Of a stretch of DNA of 64,000 nucleotides, positions 52,459 to 62,846 are shown in pieces. The translations under genes were made by a program, and so were the position numbers. The stretch covers positions 2,558,001 to 2,622,000 of the forward strand of contig NZ_CP120361.1 of NCBI RefSeq assembly GCF_029457495.1. Reading direction: 5' to 3'. The notes under the pieces were generated by a model that worked only from the letters and a program-made list of their open reading frames with translations, did no database searches and had not been told where the DNA came from. The DNA comes from Chelativorans sp. AA-79 (GTDB lineage: Bacteria > Pseudomonadota > Alphaproteobacteria > Rhizobiales > Rhizobiaceae). The number at the start of each line of letters is the position of its first letter. Position 1 is the first letter of the stretch.

Positions 52459-54188
52459 TGGCCCGTTCCGGATGGGCCGGGAGAGCAGCACGGGCGTTCA
52501 GCGACCGCTCCGGCAATGTCGCGGTGATGTCGGGCATCCTCCTGCCGGTGGTTCTGCTAGCCGCCATCCTGGGCGTCGACCAGGGCTCGCTCTATTTCGA
52601 GCGCCGGGAGGCGCAGGCGGTGACGGATCTCGCCGCAATCACCGCCGCCGCCAACATCGCCCGCGCCGGCACCGCTGCCGCGTTGACCATGAGCGACAAC
52701 CGTCAGGAGAAGGTGGAGCAGGTCGACCGTGCCGCCATGGCATCCCCCATGGCCGCGGGCGCCGACCCCCAGCTTCTCGTGGAGACAGGGCGGTACACCG
52801 CGGATCCTTCCCTTGCCGCGGGCCAGCGCTTCGTCGTCGGGGCGACGCCGCCGAATGCCGCGCTGGTGACCTATCGCAAGAGGGGAACACTCCGTCTCGG
52901 GGCCGGCGTTTTCGATCCGCCGGTGATGATGACGTCGGCGATCGCGACCGCGCGGGCGGAGGGGGCCTTCTCGGTCGGCTCGCGGCTCGTGAGCGCCGAT
53001 ACCAGACCCTCGATCCTGAACCCGCTTCTGGGGAAGCTGCTCGGTACCAATCTCAGCCTGAAGCTGATGGACTACGATGCGCTGGCCAACACGGATATCG
53101 AGGCGCTGGCTTTCATCAACGCGCTCGCCACGGAACTCGATCTAACCGCTGGAACCTATGACAGCGTGCTCGCGGCAGAGGCCACGCTCGGCCAGGTGCT
53201 GCGCGCCGTCTCCGCCACCACCACGGACGGCACGGTGCGCCAGCTCGTCCTGCAGCTCGCAGGCGGCACCAGGGCCGGGAGCCTGAAGATCCCACTCTCG
53301 CATCTGGTCGATCTCGGCTCGCTGGGGAACCTGTCGATCGGAGAGCAGGCGCCGGGATTGCAGGCGGTGGTGGGCGTGCTGGATCTGGCGAGCGCGGCGA
53401 TCGGGATCGCCAACCAGGGTGAGCAGGTGGAGGTGGAGCTTCCTTTGGAGTTGCCGAATGTTCTCTCCACCAAATTGCACCTGGCCATCGGCGAGCCGCC
53501 GCAGAACACCCCGTGGTTTGCGATCGGGGAAACGGGAACGATCGTCCGCACCGCACAGACACGGCTGTACCTTGAGCTCACCGTTACGCTGCTGGGGATT
53601 GCGGGTGTCAAGTTGCCGCTTTACCTGGAGCTCGCTTTTGCCGAAGCTGAGCTGCGCGATGTGGTCTGTTCGTCCACCGGCGTCTCGCAGGTTGCGATCG
53701 ATGCGCGGCCCGGTGTTCTCGAGGCCTGGATCGGCCAGATCGATCCCTCGCTGCTCAAGAGGTTCGACCGCAGGCCGGCGGTGCAGCAGGTGAAATTGGT
53801 CACGGTCGATCTGCCTTTTCTCCCGAATGTCGCAATCAAGGCATCGGCACATTTGCAGATGGCCGAGGAGACTGCTCGAAGCCTCTCGTTCAACAGGCAT
53901 GAGATCGAACAGCGCGTCATCAAAACCGTTCATTCAGGGAATTACACGGGCTCGCTGTTCCAGTCGCTAGTTGGAGAGCTTCGTTTCGACACCGAGCCCA
54001 GGATCCCGGATCTGCTGAAGGTGGCGCTTGATCAGATATTGGTCGGCCTGTCGAAGAGCCTGTCTGCCTTAGGCAGTGCCATCGACCCCATCCTTTACAA
54101 TGTGCTTGCCGCCCTTGGCGTGCATGTCGGCGAGGCGGATATCCGCGTCACCGGTGCCTCCTGCAGCCGCTCGGTGCTCGTCAACTGA
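52458..54188 (+). CDS. TadG-like protein with N-terminal Flp-pilus domain
   Basis: A 576-residue protein. The start (RAFSDRSGNVAVMSGILLPV then VLLAAILGVDQGSLYFERRE) is the TadG/DUF2134-like membrane anchor, with FERREAQAVTDLAAITAAAN as in pilus-assembly TadG N-termini. The long extracytoplasmic part is leucine-rich and hydrophobic without a VWA domain, so it is not a canonical TadG. It is coupled to the TadE-like gene. No tadABC or flp genes are near, so the pair may serve pili encoded elsewhere. Confidence 0.75.
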   Translation: MARSGWAGRAARAFSDRSGNVAVMSGILLPVVLLAAILGVDQGSLYFERREAQAVTDLAAITAAANIARAGTAAALTMSDNRQEKVEQVDRAAMASPMAAGADPQLLVETGRYTADPSLAAGQRFVVGATPPNAALVTYRKRGTLRLGAGVFDPPVMMTSAIATARAEGAFSVGSRLVSADTRPSILNPLLGKLLGTNLSLKLMDYDALANTDIEALAFINALATELDLTAGTYDSVLAAEATLGQVLRAVSATTTDGTVRQLVLQLAGGTRAGSLKIPLSHLVDLGSLGNLSIGEQAPGLQAVVGVLDLASAAIGIANQGEQVEVELPLELPNVLSTKLHLAIGEPPQNTPWFAIGETGTIVRTAQTRLYLELTVTLLGIAGVKLPLYLELAFAEAELRDVVCSSTGVSQVAIDARPGVLEAWIGQIDPSLLKRFDRRPAVQQVKLVTVDLPFLPNVAIKASAHLQMAEETARSLSFNRHEIEQRVIKTVHSGNYTGSLFQSLVGELRFDTEPRIPDLLKVALDQILVGLSKSLSALGSAIDPILYNVLAALGVHVGEADIRVTGASCSRSVLVN

Positions 54189-54222
54189 AACCCATTCCCT
54201 GCCGTTTGGGACGAGGCGCCGG

Positions 54223-55536
54223 TCAATCCTCGATTTCCGGCTCCGGGCGTGATTTCCGCACGCGGCCGAAAGTGTAGCCCGTCTCCACCGCCTGCCGCCC
54301 GAATTTCTCGCGCAGTGCGTCCATGGCGCCCTCGGCCAGCGCACGCTTGTGGGAGAGGCTGTCGACCAGATCGGGCGGATCGGCCTTGGCGGCATCCGTC
54401 AGGTCGCTGACGCCGATGCCGATCAGGCGGAAAAAGGTGCCGTCGGCCTCCCGTTTCAGCATGTCGAGCCCGGTGGAGAAGACCCGGTCGGCAAGGCGAG
54501 TGGGATCGCCGAGCTGGCGGTTGCGCGTGCGGATGCGGAAATCGGCGGTTTTGAGCTTGAGCACCACGGTGCGGCCGGCGATGTCCGCCTTCTTGAGCCG
54601 CGCGGAGACGCGCTCGCTGAGCGCGCGCAGAACCGGCACGAGTTCTTCCAGCGTGGCGATATCCTTGTCGAAGGTGGTCTCGGAAGACACGCTCTTCGCC
54701 TCGCCGCGCGGCTGGACGGTTCTTTCATCCTCACCCCTCGACAGCCGGTAGAGCCGGTCGCCCATGGTGCCGTAGCGGCGCATGAGATCCGATCGCTCCA
54801 TCCGCTGCAACTGTGCGATGGTGCGGATGCCGTCCGCCGCGAGCGTGGCGGCGAAGGCCTTGCCCACACCCCAAATGATGGTCACCGGCTGCTCGGCCAG
54901 GAAGGAGAGCGCCTCGGTCCGGCCGATGACGGAAAAGCCGCGCGGCTTGTTCATGTCCGACGCCACCTTGGCCAGGAACTTGCAGTAGGACAGGCCGACC
55001 GAGACCGTGATGCCGATCTCCTCTTCCACCGCGCGGGCGAAGCGCGCCAGCACGTGGGCCGGCGGCGCGCCGTGCAGCCGCTCGGTGCCGGCGAGATCAA
55101 GGAAGGCCTCATCGATCGACAGCGGCTCCACCATCGGGGTCAGCGCCTGCATCATCTCGCGCACCTGGCGTCCGACACGGACATACTTCTCCATGTCCGG
55201 CTTGACGACGACCGCATGCGGGCAGGCCTCCAGCGCCTTGAACATCGGCATGGCCGAGCGCACCCCGTGAATGCGGGCGATATAACAGGCGGTGGAGACG
55301 ACGCCGCGCTTGGCCCCGCCCACGATCACCGGCCTGTCGCGCAACTCCGGATTGTCGCGCTTCTCCACGGCCGCGTAGAAGGCGTCGCAATCGATATGGG
55401 CGATGGCGAGGCTGCCGAGCTCGTCGTGGCGCACCACGCGCGGGCTGCCGCAGGCTTCGCAGCGCCGCCCGGCCGGCCCGGCGCGGGAAAGGCAGTCGCG
55501 GCACAGGCCATTGAGGGGAGCGTTGACAATCATCAT
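54223..55536 (-). CDS. dinB: DNA polymerase IV (Y family)
   Basis: A 437-residue translesion polymerase. Catalytic acidic residues lie in [18 protein letters not shown] and [36 protein letters not shown] and [20 protein letters not shown] are typical Y-family blocks. An N-terminal zinc finger ([20 protein letters not shown]) occurs in many alphaproteobacterial DinB proteins. The promoter carries an SOS box at 55546-55560, 10 bp upstream, indicating LexA control and damage induction. Confidence 0.93.
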   Translation of the reverse strand: MMIVNAPLNGLCRDCLSRAGPAGRRCEACGSPRVVRHDELGSLAIAHIDCDAFYAAVEKRDNPELRDRPVIVGGAKRGVVSTACYIARIHGVRSAMPMFKALEACPHAVVVKPDMEKYVRVGRQVREMMQALTPMVEPLSIDEAFLDLAGTERLHGAPPAHVLARFARAVEEEIGITVSVGLSYCKFLAKVASDMNKPRGFSVIGRTEALSFLAEQPVTIIWGVGKAFAATLAADGIRTIAQLQRMERSDLMRRYGTMGDRLYRLSRGEDERTVQPRGEAKSVSSETTFDKDIATLEELVPVLRALSERVSARLKKADIAGRTVVLKLKTADFRIRTRNRQLGDPTRLADRVFSTGLDMLKREADGTFFRLIGIGVSDLTDAAKADPPDLVDSLSHKRALAEGAMDALREKFGRQAVETGYTFGRVRKSRPEPEIED

Positions 55537-55545
55537 TGCTTATGA

Positions 55546-55560
55546 GAACATAAGAAGAAC
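55546..55560. promoter_or_regulatory. LexA (SOS) box of dinB
   Basis: GAACATAAGAAGAAC, an exact GAAC-N7-GAAC (GTTC-N7-GTTC on the dinB strand), the alphaproteobacterial LexA-binding consensus. It lies 10 bp upstream of the dinB start and also close to the divergent acetyltransferase gene. Confidence 0.85.
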
Positions 55561-55607
55561 AAAATCATAGAGCAACACGCATTGCTGTACAAGCGGTGGA
55601 GAGAAGC

Positions 55608-56183
55608 GTGGCGCCCGTCATCGTCCCGTTGAGGCCGGACCTGTGGCCGGCCTTCGAAGATCTGTTCGGAAAGCAGGGTGCCTGCTACGGCTGCTGGTGC
55701 ACCCATTTCCGCCTGCCGCCGGCGGTGCGGCGCGAAAACAGCGGCGAGCGGAAGAAGGACCACATGCGCGCGCGGGTGGAAGCCGGACCACCGCCGGGGC
55801 TCCTCCTGTTCGACGGGGAGCGGGCGGACGGCTGGATGCAGATCGGCCCGCGGCTGGACGTGCCCGAATGGAACAATCGGGGTCGGGCCTCGGCCCCGCT
55901 CGAGGACGGCCCGGCGGACGATCCGGCAGTATGGGCGATCTCCTGTTTCTTCATCCGGACGAGCGCGCGCGGGCGCGGCAACACCCATGCGCTGGTGAGG
56001 GCGGGCATCGATTACGCTCGCGAGAGGGGAGCGCGCGTCCTGGAGGCCTGCCCCATGTTGCATTCGAAGGACTCACGCTCCATCGGACTTTTCGTGGGGT
56101 CGCAGCGCGTGTTCGAGAAGGCCGGCTTCTCGATCGTGGCGGAGCGGAAGGCGGGGCGGCCGCTGATGCGGCTTGCGCTTTGA
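55608..56183 (+). CDS. GNAT family N-acetyltransferase
   Basis: A protein of about 191 residues. The acetyl-CoA loop is SCFFIRTSARGRGNTHALVR (R-x-x-G-x-G/N style) with GIDYARERGARVLEACPML and a late FEKAGFSIVAERKAGRPLM. The GTG at 55608 has GGAGAG five bases before it, so it is preferred over the GTG at 55596. Acceptor substrate is unknown. It is divergent from dinB across a 71-bp region that contains the LexA box. Confidence 0.8.
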   Translation: MAPVIVPLRPDLWPAFEDLFGKQGACYGCWCTHFRLPPAVRRENSGERKKDHMRARVEAGPPPGLLLFDGERADGWMQIGPRLDVPEWNNRGRASAPLEDGPADDPAVWAISCFFIRTSARGRGNTHALVRAGIDYARERGARVLEACPMLHSKDSRSIGLFVGSQRVFEKAGFSIVAERKAGRPLMRLAL

Positions 56184-56230
56184 AAGGGAGAGCGGAGCCG
56201 GGAGAGCCGGTGCGCCGGTGCTGCTCAGGC

Positions 56231-56509
56231 CTAGGTGTCCCAGCGCTCCTCGCCGAAGGGCAGCGCCTTGTGGGCGGCGTCCACATCCTGCGGGGCGACG
56301 CCGTTCGCTTCGCTGAACGCCATGAGCGTGGGCTCGTGGGCGAGCACGAACTGGAGCACGCCGGCGAGGAAGCCGGGCTCCCGCGCGGCCTGCCGGATCT
56401 GGTCCGCCTCGATGCCGGTGAGCGAGAGGAAGCGCGGCAGGAGCTGCGGGTCGGAGGCGATGAAGGCGAGGGCGCTTATGGCGATGGCTTCCGCTTGATC
56501 GGGGCGCAT
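56231..56509 (-). CDS. DUF3572 protein
   Basis: A 92-residue protein: [20 protein letters not shown], then [19 protein letters not shown] and [20 protein letters not shown], as in DUF3572, a small protein conserved in Rhizobiales next to divK. GGAAGAG precedes the ATG at 56509. Function is unknown; conserved adjacency hints at cell-cycle or replication linkage. Confidence 0.82.
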   Translation of the reverse strand: MRPDQAEAIAISALAFIASDPQLLPRFLSLTGIEADQIRQAAREPGFLAGVLQFVLAHEPTLMAFSEANGVAPQDVDAAHKALPFGEERWDT

Positions 56510-56765
56510 GAAGTTTCTCTTCCGTCCTTGCAATGCCGTCGGTGACGCGAGCCTGCGCTACCGTCGTGTTAGAGCATTTCACGGCCGGAATCATCCGGTC
56601 GCGCAGAGCTGCCGCGGGCCTGCATCCTCAACACTGCTTGAAACAGCCGCCTCGTGTCCCATAATTTTTTCATTCGTAAAGCAAATTGTGCCAGAAGGCC
56701 CTATAAGGGGCGAAGTGGGAAGCCGCGTTCCGTATCGGGAGGCGGTGGGTCTTTGCGGGGAGCCG

Positions 56766-57137
56766 ATGCCGAAAAAGGTCATGATCGTCGAGGACAACGA
56801 GCTCAACATGAAGCTCTTCCGCGACCTCATAGAGGCGAGTGGTTACGAGACGGTGCGCACGCGCGACGGTCTGCAGGCGATGGAACTGGCACGGCGGCAC
56901 CGACCCGATCTGATCCTGATGGACATTCAGCTTCCCGAGGTCTCCGGCCTCGAGGTCACGAAATGGCTGAAGGAGGATGACGAGCTGCGCGACATTCCGG
57001 TGATCGCCGTCACCGCCTTCGCTATGAAGGGCGACGAGGAGCGGATACGCCAGGGCGGCTGCGAGGCCTATATCTCCAAGCCGATCTCGGTGCAGAGCTT
57101 CATCGAGACCATCAAATCCTATCTTGGTGACGCGTGA
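56766..57137 (+). CDS. divK: Single-domain response regulator DivK
   Basis: A 123-residue receiver domain. The acidic pocket is in [20 protein letters not shown], the phospho-acceptor Asp in [20 protein letters not shown], and the conserved Lys in [12 protein letters not shown]. It is DivK by its length (no output domain), its sequence and the pleD gene 40 bp downstream. In alphaproteobacteria DivK controls asymmetric division through PleC/DivJ and CtrA. The ATG at 56766 starts at the domain; upstream in-frame codons are not supported. Confidence 0.93.
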   Translation: MPKKVMIVEDNELNMKLFRDLIEASGYETVRTRDGLQAMELARRHRPDLILMDIQLPEVSGLEVTKWLKEDDELRDIPVIAVTAFAMKGDEERIRQGGCEAYISKPISVQSFIETIKSYLGDA

Positions 57138-57177
57138 TGCGCGCGCGGATCTTGTCCAGCGGGAGTGACCGAGCGCT

Positions 57178-58551
57178 ATGACTGCCCGTATTCTTGTCGT
57201 CGACGACGTTCCCGCCAATCTGCGCCTACTGGAGGCGCGGCTCCTTGCCGAATATTACGACGTGGTGACCGCCCGGTCGGGTCCCGACGCGATCGAGATC
57301 TGCGAGGCGAGCAAGATCGATGTCGTCCTGCTCGACGTGATGATGCCCGGCATGGACGGTTTCGAGGTGTGCCGGCGGCTGAAGGCCGATCCGGCCACCA
57401 CCCACGTGCCAGTCATCATGATCACCGCGCTCGACCAGCCCGCCGACCGTGTGCGCGGGCTCGAGGCGGGTGCCGACGATTTCCTGACCAAGCCGGTCAA
57501 CGACCTGCAGCTTCTCACGCGTGTGAAGAGCCTGACCCGGCTGAAGGCGCTGACGGACGAGCTGAGACTGCGCGCGGCGACGACGCGCAATATCGGCATC
57601 GAACAGCTTCTGCAGAAGAAGAGCGGCGACAGCGAGGAGACGCCGGCCGTCCTGCTCATCGACGAAGACGAGGCCTCGGGCCGGCAGCTGCAGCGGATGC
57701 TGCACGACCATTTCCGGCTCGACATGGCCGAGGACCCGCAACAGGGGCTGATCCGGGCCGCCGAGAAGCCCTATGAGTGCATCATCGTGTCCAGCACCTT
57801 CGCGCACTATGATCCGCTGCGGCTTTGCTCGCAGCTGCGCGCCATGGACCGCACGCGCCTCGTGCCCATCGTCCTACTCGCGGGCGAGGGGGACGAGGCC
57901 ACCGTTATCCGCGGACTGGAGCTTGCGGTGAACGATTACGTGCTGCGCCCCGTGGAGCGGCAGGAACTGATCGCCCGCCTGCGCACGCAGATCCGCCGCA
58001 AGCGCTACAATGACAGCCTGCGCTCCAGCGTCGCCCAGACGGTGGAGATGGCCGTCACCGATCCCCTGACCGGGCTGCACAACCGGCGCTACCTCGACAG
58101 CCATCTCCAGAGCCTGTTCGACCGGGCCGTCGCGCGCCGCCGTCCGCTCTCCGTGATGATCATCGATCTCGACCGCTTCAAGTCCATCAATGACACCTAC
58201 GGGCATGACGGCGGGGACGTCGTGCTGCGCGAGGCCGCCGCCCGCCTGCGCCGGAACCTGCGCGGGATCGACCTCGTCTGCCGCTTCGGCGGGGAGGAGT
58301 TCGTGGTCGTCATGCCCGAGACGGAGCTTGAGGTCGCCGAGCGCGTCGGCGAGCGCATCAGGCTGCAGATCGCAGGCGATTCGTTCGCGGTGGGAAAGGC
58401 GGACGAGACGGTGACGGTGACGGTCAGCATCGGCATTGCGGCACTTCACCAGCCGCAGGACACGATCGAGGCATTGATGAAGCGGGCCGACATGGCGCTT
58501 TACGAGGCCAAGACCGCCGGCCGCAACCGCGTCGTGGCTCCCGCCGCCTGA
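57178..58551 (+). CDS. pleD: PleD-type response regulator diguanylate cyclase
   Basis: A 457-residue protein with two receiver domains (ILVVDDVPANLRLLEARLLA with VVLLDVMMPGMDGFEVCRRL; a second, degenerate domain with VLLIDEDEASGRQLQRMLHD) and a C-terminal GGDEF domain whose active site is FGGEEFVVVMPET, preceded by VTDPLTGLHNRRYLDSHLQS. The R-x-x-D inhibition site is not obvious. PleD makes c-di-GMP during polar development. It lies directly downstream of divK on the same strand, probably an operon. Confidence 0.93.
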   Translation: MTARILVVDDVPANLRLLEARLLAEYYDVVTARSGPDAIEICEASKIDVVLLDVMMPGMDGFEVCRRLKADPATTHVPVIMITALDQPADRVRGLEAGADDFLTKPVNDLQLLTRVKSLTRLKALTDELRLRAATTRNIGIEQLLQKKSGDSEETPAVLLIDEDEASGRQLQRMLHDHFRLDMAEDPQQGLIRAAEKPYECIIVSSTFAHYDPLRLCSQLRAMDRTRLVPIVLLAGEGDEATVIRGLELAVNDYVLRPVERQELIARLRTQIRRKRYNDSLRSSVAQTVEMAVTDPLTGLHNRRYLDSHLQSLFDRAVARRRPLSVMIIDLDRFKSINDTYGHDGGDVVLREAAARLRRNLRGIDLVCRFGGEEFVVVMPETELEVAERVGERIRLQIAGDSFAVGKADETVTVTVSIGIAALHQPQDTIEALMKRADMALYEAKTAGRNRVVAPAA

Positions 58552-59046
58552 GCTTTCCGCCCTCCCGGCAGATCGGGTGCGGGGGCAGGCGGGGCAGTCC
58601 AAGCTTTCTTTCGGGAGCAAGATCTGCCGATCCGAGCCTGCGCCTGGCGCGTTTACCTTAATTTTAATCGAATGCCGTCGGAGATTAGGTTGCGGTTGAT
58701 TTTCCTTAAAAGTTGAGCAAATCTCTCAACCACTGGTGGGCGGGGTCGCAGGGGAACGCGCGGCCGTCCGCCCGCAGCTACCCCATGATGCTCAGGTCCG
58801 CCGCATCTCCTGGGTCCGTGGGGTCGGCCGGTCGACACTGGTGTTAGTGGCCTCCTCGTACCGCGGCCAGATGCCGACCGGCCCCCAATATCCCTGCCTC
58901 TCCTTGTCGCAGAGCCTGAAACGGACCGGCAGCCCGCCAACGCGGCCGCGCAGCGGAATGCGCGAACGAGAGGGCGGCCTTTTCGACCGACGAACAAAAA
59001 CGGCGCCCGAGGGGCGCCGCCTGCATGTGCGCGGAAGCTGCGAAGC
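58552..59046. other. Intergenic region between pleD and rpmG
   Basis: About 495 bp between convergent genes. An AT-rich stretch at 58650-58730 and a terminator at 58994-59019 are visible. No credible coding sequence or RNA was recognised. Confidence 0.5.
58994..59019 (-). terminator. Rho-independent terminator of rpmG
   Basis: A perfect stem CGGCGCCC / GGGCGCCG (59001-59008 and 59012-59019) followed on the minus strand by GTTTTTG, 28 bp past the rpmG stop. Confidence 0.8.
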
Positions 59047-59214
59047 TTACTTGATCTTCGCTTCCCTGAACTCGACGTGCTTGCGCGCAACCGGGTCATA
59101 TTTGCGCTTGGTCATCTTCTCCGTCATCGTGCGGCTGTTCTTCTTCGTCACGTAGAAGAAGCCGGTGTCGGCCGTCGACTGGAGCTTGATCTTGATGGTC
59201 GTGGCCTTGGCCAT
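59047..59214 (-). CDS. rpmG: 50S ribosomal protein L33
   Basis: A 55-residue L33 protein starting [20 protein letters not shown], ending [14 protein letters not shown], with the [19 protein letters not shown] core. It is the cysteine-free type, so not the zinc-binding form. The ATG at 59214 is the L33 start; the longer open frame upstream is not coding. It has its own terminator. Confidence 0.95.
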   Translation of the reverse strand: MAKATTIKIKLQSTADTGFFYVTKKNSRTMTEKMTKRKYDPVARKHVEFREAKIK

Positions 59215-59332
59215 GTCGCTTATCCGTTTCTGCTGGTGAACTGGCGGTCCTGCGGCGCTTGCGGCAGCGCACGCTTGGAAACTCGCGGCACACATAAAGG
59301 GAACGCCTGGAAAGTCAAGTCCGCGCACCCCT

Positions 59333-60091
59333 CTAGAGAATCTCCCGCTCCATGCGCGTGCCGCGCATGAAGTAGAAGGGCACGGGTCCGCCGGGCGAAA
59401 GGCCGGGGTCCGTCTCCAGCCGCCGCTGCAGATCCCCGAGCACCGTGCGGGTAACGGCCGGGATATCAAGCTGCACCGCCTCCGCGATCGGCAGCCAGCC
59501 GATCTCCTCCAACTCGTCGGTGGGGGGTTCGGCAAGTTCGACGGCGACGTCGTCGCGCCAGGCGGCGAGGAAGCGCGTGTCGAAGCGGCGCACGCGTCCG
59601 GGCGGCGTGACCGCACGGGCGATATAGCGCAGGCGGTCGAGCGCGGGCTGGACGCCCGCTGCGACGAAACCCTGCCAATGCGGGCTCCTGGTGGAGAAGG
59701 AGCCCGTGCGGCCGATCAGGAGGCCTGCTTCCTCATAAGTCTCGCGGAGGGCGGAAAGCGCGATGGCCCGCGCTCGCGCCGCCGTCCCGCGGCCCGCCCG
59801 GGCGATGAGCTTGGCCTCTTCGGCAGGATGGAGACCGCTTGCCACGGCGATGCGGCTGTCGGCCGGATCCGTGCGGCCGCCGGGAAAGACGAACCGGCCG
59901 GGCATGAAGACATGACGCCGGTGCCGGCGACCCATCAGGACGAAATACCTGCCCTCGCGCCGGTCGATCAGGATGAGCGTTGCCGCATCGCGCGGGCGCA
60001 TCGGTTTCCCGCCGAGGCAGAAGCCCTTCGCTTCGGCCGCGTCGAGCTCGGCCCGCGTCAGGTTGTCGATGCGCGGGCGCGGGGCGTCCAT
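59333..60091 (-). CDS. NUDIX hydrolase family protein
   Basis: A 252-residue protein. The Nudix-type block is [20 protein letters not shown] with [17 protein letters not shown] before it, so the box is of the longer NUDIX type with an insertion. The conserved Rhizobiales order DUF983-NUDIX-rpmG supports a housekeeping role. Substrate is unknown. Confidence 0.85.
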   Translation of the reverse strand: MDAPRPRIDNLTRAELDAAEAKGFCLGGKPMRPRDAATLILIDRREGRYFVLMGRRHRRHVFMPGRFVFPGGRTDPADSRIAVASGLHPAEEAKLIARAGRGTAARARAIALSALRETYEEAGLLIGRTGSFSTRSPHWQGFVAAGVQPALDRLRYIARAVTPPGRVRRFDTRFLAAWRDDVAVELAEPPTDELEEIGWLPIAEAVQLDIPAVTRTVLGDLQRRLETDPGLSPGGPVPFYFMRGTRMEREIL

Positions 60092-60102
60092 CTCAACGGC
60101 CG

Positions 60103-60540
60103 CTAGAGTTCGGGATGCGTTTCGAGCGCGTCCTTCTCGCCGCCGAAACCGTGCATCCTGAGCGCCCACTGCAGGCCGACCACGGCGCCCTTGATGGGAC
60201 CGATGAGCGCCAGCGACATGAGGATCGTGATCGGGACCCAGATGGCGAGGTGCACCCAGCTCGACCATGCGGTCGCCGCCTCGACGCCCATAAAGGCTCC
60301 CACGACGATGTGACCGACGACGACGATCACCAGATAGGCGGGCAGGTCGTCGGCGCGGTGGTGGCTCATCTCCTCGCCGCATTCGGCACAATGGTCGACC
60401 GTCTTGAGGAAGGATCGGAAGAGCCGGCCCTTGCCGCAGTGGGGGCACTTGCCGAAAAAACCCCGGCGCATGGATTCGAACACCGACCGCCGGGCCTCGC
60501 CCACATGATCCGCACCGCCGAAAATCCGTTCTTCCATCAT
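60103..60540 (-). CDS. DUF983 membrane protein
   Basis: A 145-residue protein with a zinc-ribbon-like pair of CxxC motifs (CPHCGKGRLFR and CAECGEEMSH) and two membrane helices (YLVIVVVGHIVVGAFMGVEA and IWVPITILMSLALIGPIKGA), as in DUF983. Function is unknown. The start overlaps the rnr stop by 4 bp, so it is co-translated with rnr. Confidence 0.88.
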   Translation of the reverse strand: MMEERIFGGADHVGEARRSVFESMRRGFFGKCPHCGKGRLFRSFLKTVDHCAECGEEMSHHRADDLPAYLVIVVVGHIVVGAFMGVEAATAWSSWVHLAIWVPITILMSLALIGPIKGAVVGLQWALRMHGFGGEKDALETHPEL

Positions 60541-62843
60541 CGTCTCCTGCCCCGTCCCGCGGGGCGATTCGTGCGCTTCTGCTTCCGGGCCAATCCGCGC
60601 TTCGTCTTGTGGAACGATCTGGACGAACCGGGCAGGCGGACGGGTTCACTCACCATTTCGAAGCGCATGGTCCCCGCAAGCGGCGCTACTTCCACCAGGC
60701 GCACATCCACGCTGTCGCCGAGCTGATAGCCGCTGCCGCTGCGCTGGCCGACAAGTGCGTGCCGCGCCTCATCGAAGATATAGTAATCGTCCCCCAACGA
60801 GGAAATGGGGATAAAGCCATCTGCGCCATATTGAGGCAGGAGCACGAAGAGGCCGGCCTTGGTGACACCGGAGATGCGGGCGGAGAATTCCTCGTTGACG
60901 CGGCCTGCAAGATGCTCGGCGATCAGGCGGTCCACCGTCTCCCGTTCGGCGGCCATGGCGCGGCGTTCGGTTGCGGAGATAAGAGCCGAGATTTCCTCCA
61001 GCCGCTCCTCGTCCTGCTCGCGCAGGCCGTCCGGCCCGAGCTTCCTGGCCGTGATAAGGGCGCGGTGGACGATCAGGTCCGCATAGCGTCGGATCGGCGA
61101 GGTGAAATGCGCATAGCGGCGCAGATTGAGGCCGAAATGGCCGATATTCTCCCGCGCATAGATGGCTTGGCTCTGCGAGCGCAGGACCACCTCGTTGACG
61201 AGTTGCTCCTGCTCGGTGCCTTCCACGCGGGAAAGGATCTGGTTGAACTGCGAGGGCCGGAGCGCCGCTCCATGGGCGAGCGAGATCTCCAGCGATGCCA
61301 GGAACTCGCGCAGCGATTCCTGCTTGGCGAGCGAGGGGGCGTCGTGCACGCGGTAGACCAGAGGCTGGCGGGCGGCCTCGAGTGTCTCGGCGGCGGCCAC
61401 ATTCGCCTGGATCATGAACTCCTCGATGAGCTTGTGTGCGTCGAGCCGCGGCGGCACGACCACGCGGTCCACCGTGCCGTCGGACTTGAGCACGATCTTC
61501 CGTTCGGGCAGGTCGAGCTCCAGCGGCTCGCGCGCTTCGCGCCCGCGCTTCAGTACCGAATAGGCGTTCCAGAGCGGGCGGAGCACGGTTTCGAGCAGTG
61601 GCCCGGTCTTGTCGTCCGGCCGGCCGTCGACCGCCGCCTGCGCCTGCTCGTAGGAAAGCCTCGCCGCGGAGCGCATCATCACACGATGGAAGCTGTGGCC
61701 GATCTTGCGGCCATCGGATGAGAAGCGCATGCGCACGGCGAGCGCCGGGCGCGCCTCGCCTTCGCGCAGCGAACAGAGATCGTTGGAGATGCGCTCTGGC
61801 AGCATCGGCACGACGCGGTCGGGAAAATAGACGGAATTGCCCCTGTTGAGAGCTTCCCGGTCGAGCGCCGTGTCGGGCCGCACGTAGCAGGCGACGTCGG
61901 CGATGGCGACGGTGACCACCACGCCGCCCGGGTTCTTCTCGTCCTGATCGGGCTCGGCATGAACCGCGTCGTCGTGGTCCTTGGCGTCGGGCGGATCGAT
62001 GGTGACGAGCGGCAGCTTGCGCCAGTCCTCGCGTCCCTCGAGCGTGGCGGGCTTTGCCGCCTCGGCTTCCTTCAGCACGCTCTCGGGAAAGACATGCGGA
62101 ATCTCGTGCGCGTGGATGGCGATCATGGAAACCGCCTTCTCGCTTGTGAGCGAGCCCACCACCTCGAGGACCTTGGCGCGGGGCAGGCCATAGCGTCCCT
62201 GGGACAGAGGCTCCACCTCCACCAGATCGCCGTTCTTCGCGTCTTTGCGGAATTCCTGATCGACGGTGAGCTCCGGCTGGCGCCGCTCGACCGGCTCGAT
62301 GCGGAACGTGCCGTCGCGCATCTCGCGGAAAACGCCGAGGACCACGCGCCGGCGCTTCTCGAAGACCTTCATCACGCGGCCGGTATAGGCAGGGCCGGCC
62401 TCTTCCTCGCTGGGGAAGACACGGGCCAGCACCCGGTCGCCGACGCCTGCCGGCGGTGTCCGTCCGCCGCTCTTCTGTGCGCGGATGGAGACGATCGGAA
62501 CGGGGCCGTCCTCATCTTCCGCTTCTGCAGGACGGGCGAGCAGGCCGCCCTCGGCATCGCGCGAGAAGATGTCGAGCACCACCATGCGGGGCAGGGTGCC
62601 CGGGCGCGAGAGGCGGCGGCGCTTCTGCTTGAGAAGCCCTTCGTCCTGCATCTCGCGCAGCAGGTCCTTGAGCCAGATCCGGTCGCCGCCCTTCAGCCCA
62701 AATGCCTTGGAGATCTCGCGTTTTCCCGCGCGGTCCGGGTTTTCAGTGATGAAGGCGAGAAGCTCTTCGCGCGAGGGCAGGTGGCGGCCGGCGGATGCCC
62801 CGTCTCCTCCCGATGCCTTGCGTTCCGAGCTCCTGCGGGCCAA
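60537..62843 (-). CDS. rnr: Ribonuclease R
   Basis: A 768-residue 3'-5' exoribonuclease. Order of domains: N-terminal helix-turn-helix (LPSREELLAFITENPDRAGK), cold-shock domains, RNB catalytic domain with LVTIDPPDAKDHDDAVHAEP (the acidic cluster), SNDLCSLREGEARPALAVRM and HFGLNLRRYAHFTSPIRRYA, then a C-terminal S1 domain and a basic tail. It degrades structured RNA and aids tmRNA-related quality control. It begins 3 bp after the topA stop. Confidence 0.94.
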   Translation of the reverse strand: MARRSSERKASGGDGASAGRHLPSREELLAFITENPDRAGKREISKAFGLKGGDRIWLKDLLREMQDEGLLKQKRRRLSRPGTLPRMVVLDIFSRDAEGGLLARPAEAEDEDGPVPIVSIRAQKSGGRTPPAGVGDRVLARVFPSEEEAGPAYTGRVMKVFEKRRRVVLGVFREMRDGTFRIEPVERRQPELTVDQEFRKDAKNGDLVEVEPLSQGRYGLPRAKVLEVVGSLTSEKAVSMIAIHAHEIPHVFPESVLKEAEAAKPATLEGREDWRKLPLVTIDPPDAKDHDDAVHAEPDQDEKNPGGVVVTVAIADVACYVRPDTALDREALNRGNSVYFPDRVVPMLPERISNDLCSLREGEARPALAVRMRFSSDGRKIGHSFHRVMMRSAARLSYEQAQAAVDGRPDDKTGPLLETVLRPLWNAYSVLKRGREAREPLELDLPERKIVLKSDGTVDRVVVPPRLDAHKLIEEFMIQANVAAAETLEAARQPLVYRVHDAPSLAKQESLREFLASLEISLAHGAALRPSQFNQILSRVEGTEQEQLVNEVVLRSQSQAIYARENIGHFGLNLRRYAHFTSPIRRYADLIVHRALITARKLGPDGLREQDEERLEEISALISATERRAMAAERETVDRLIAEHLAGRVNEEFSARISGVTKAGLFVLLPQYGADGFIPISSLGDDYYIFDEARHALVGQRSGSGYQLGDSVDVRLVEVAPLAGTMRFEMVSEPVRLPGSSRSFHKTKRGLARKQKRTNRPAGRGRRR

Positions 62844-62846
62844 TCG

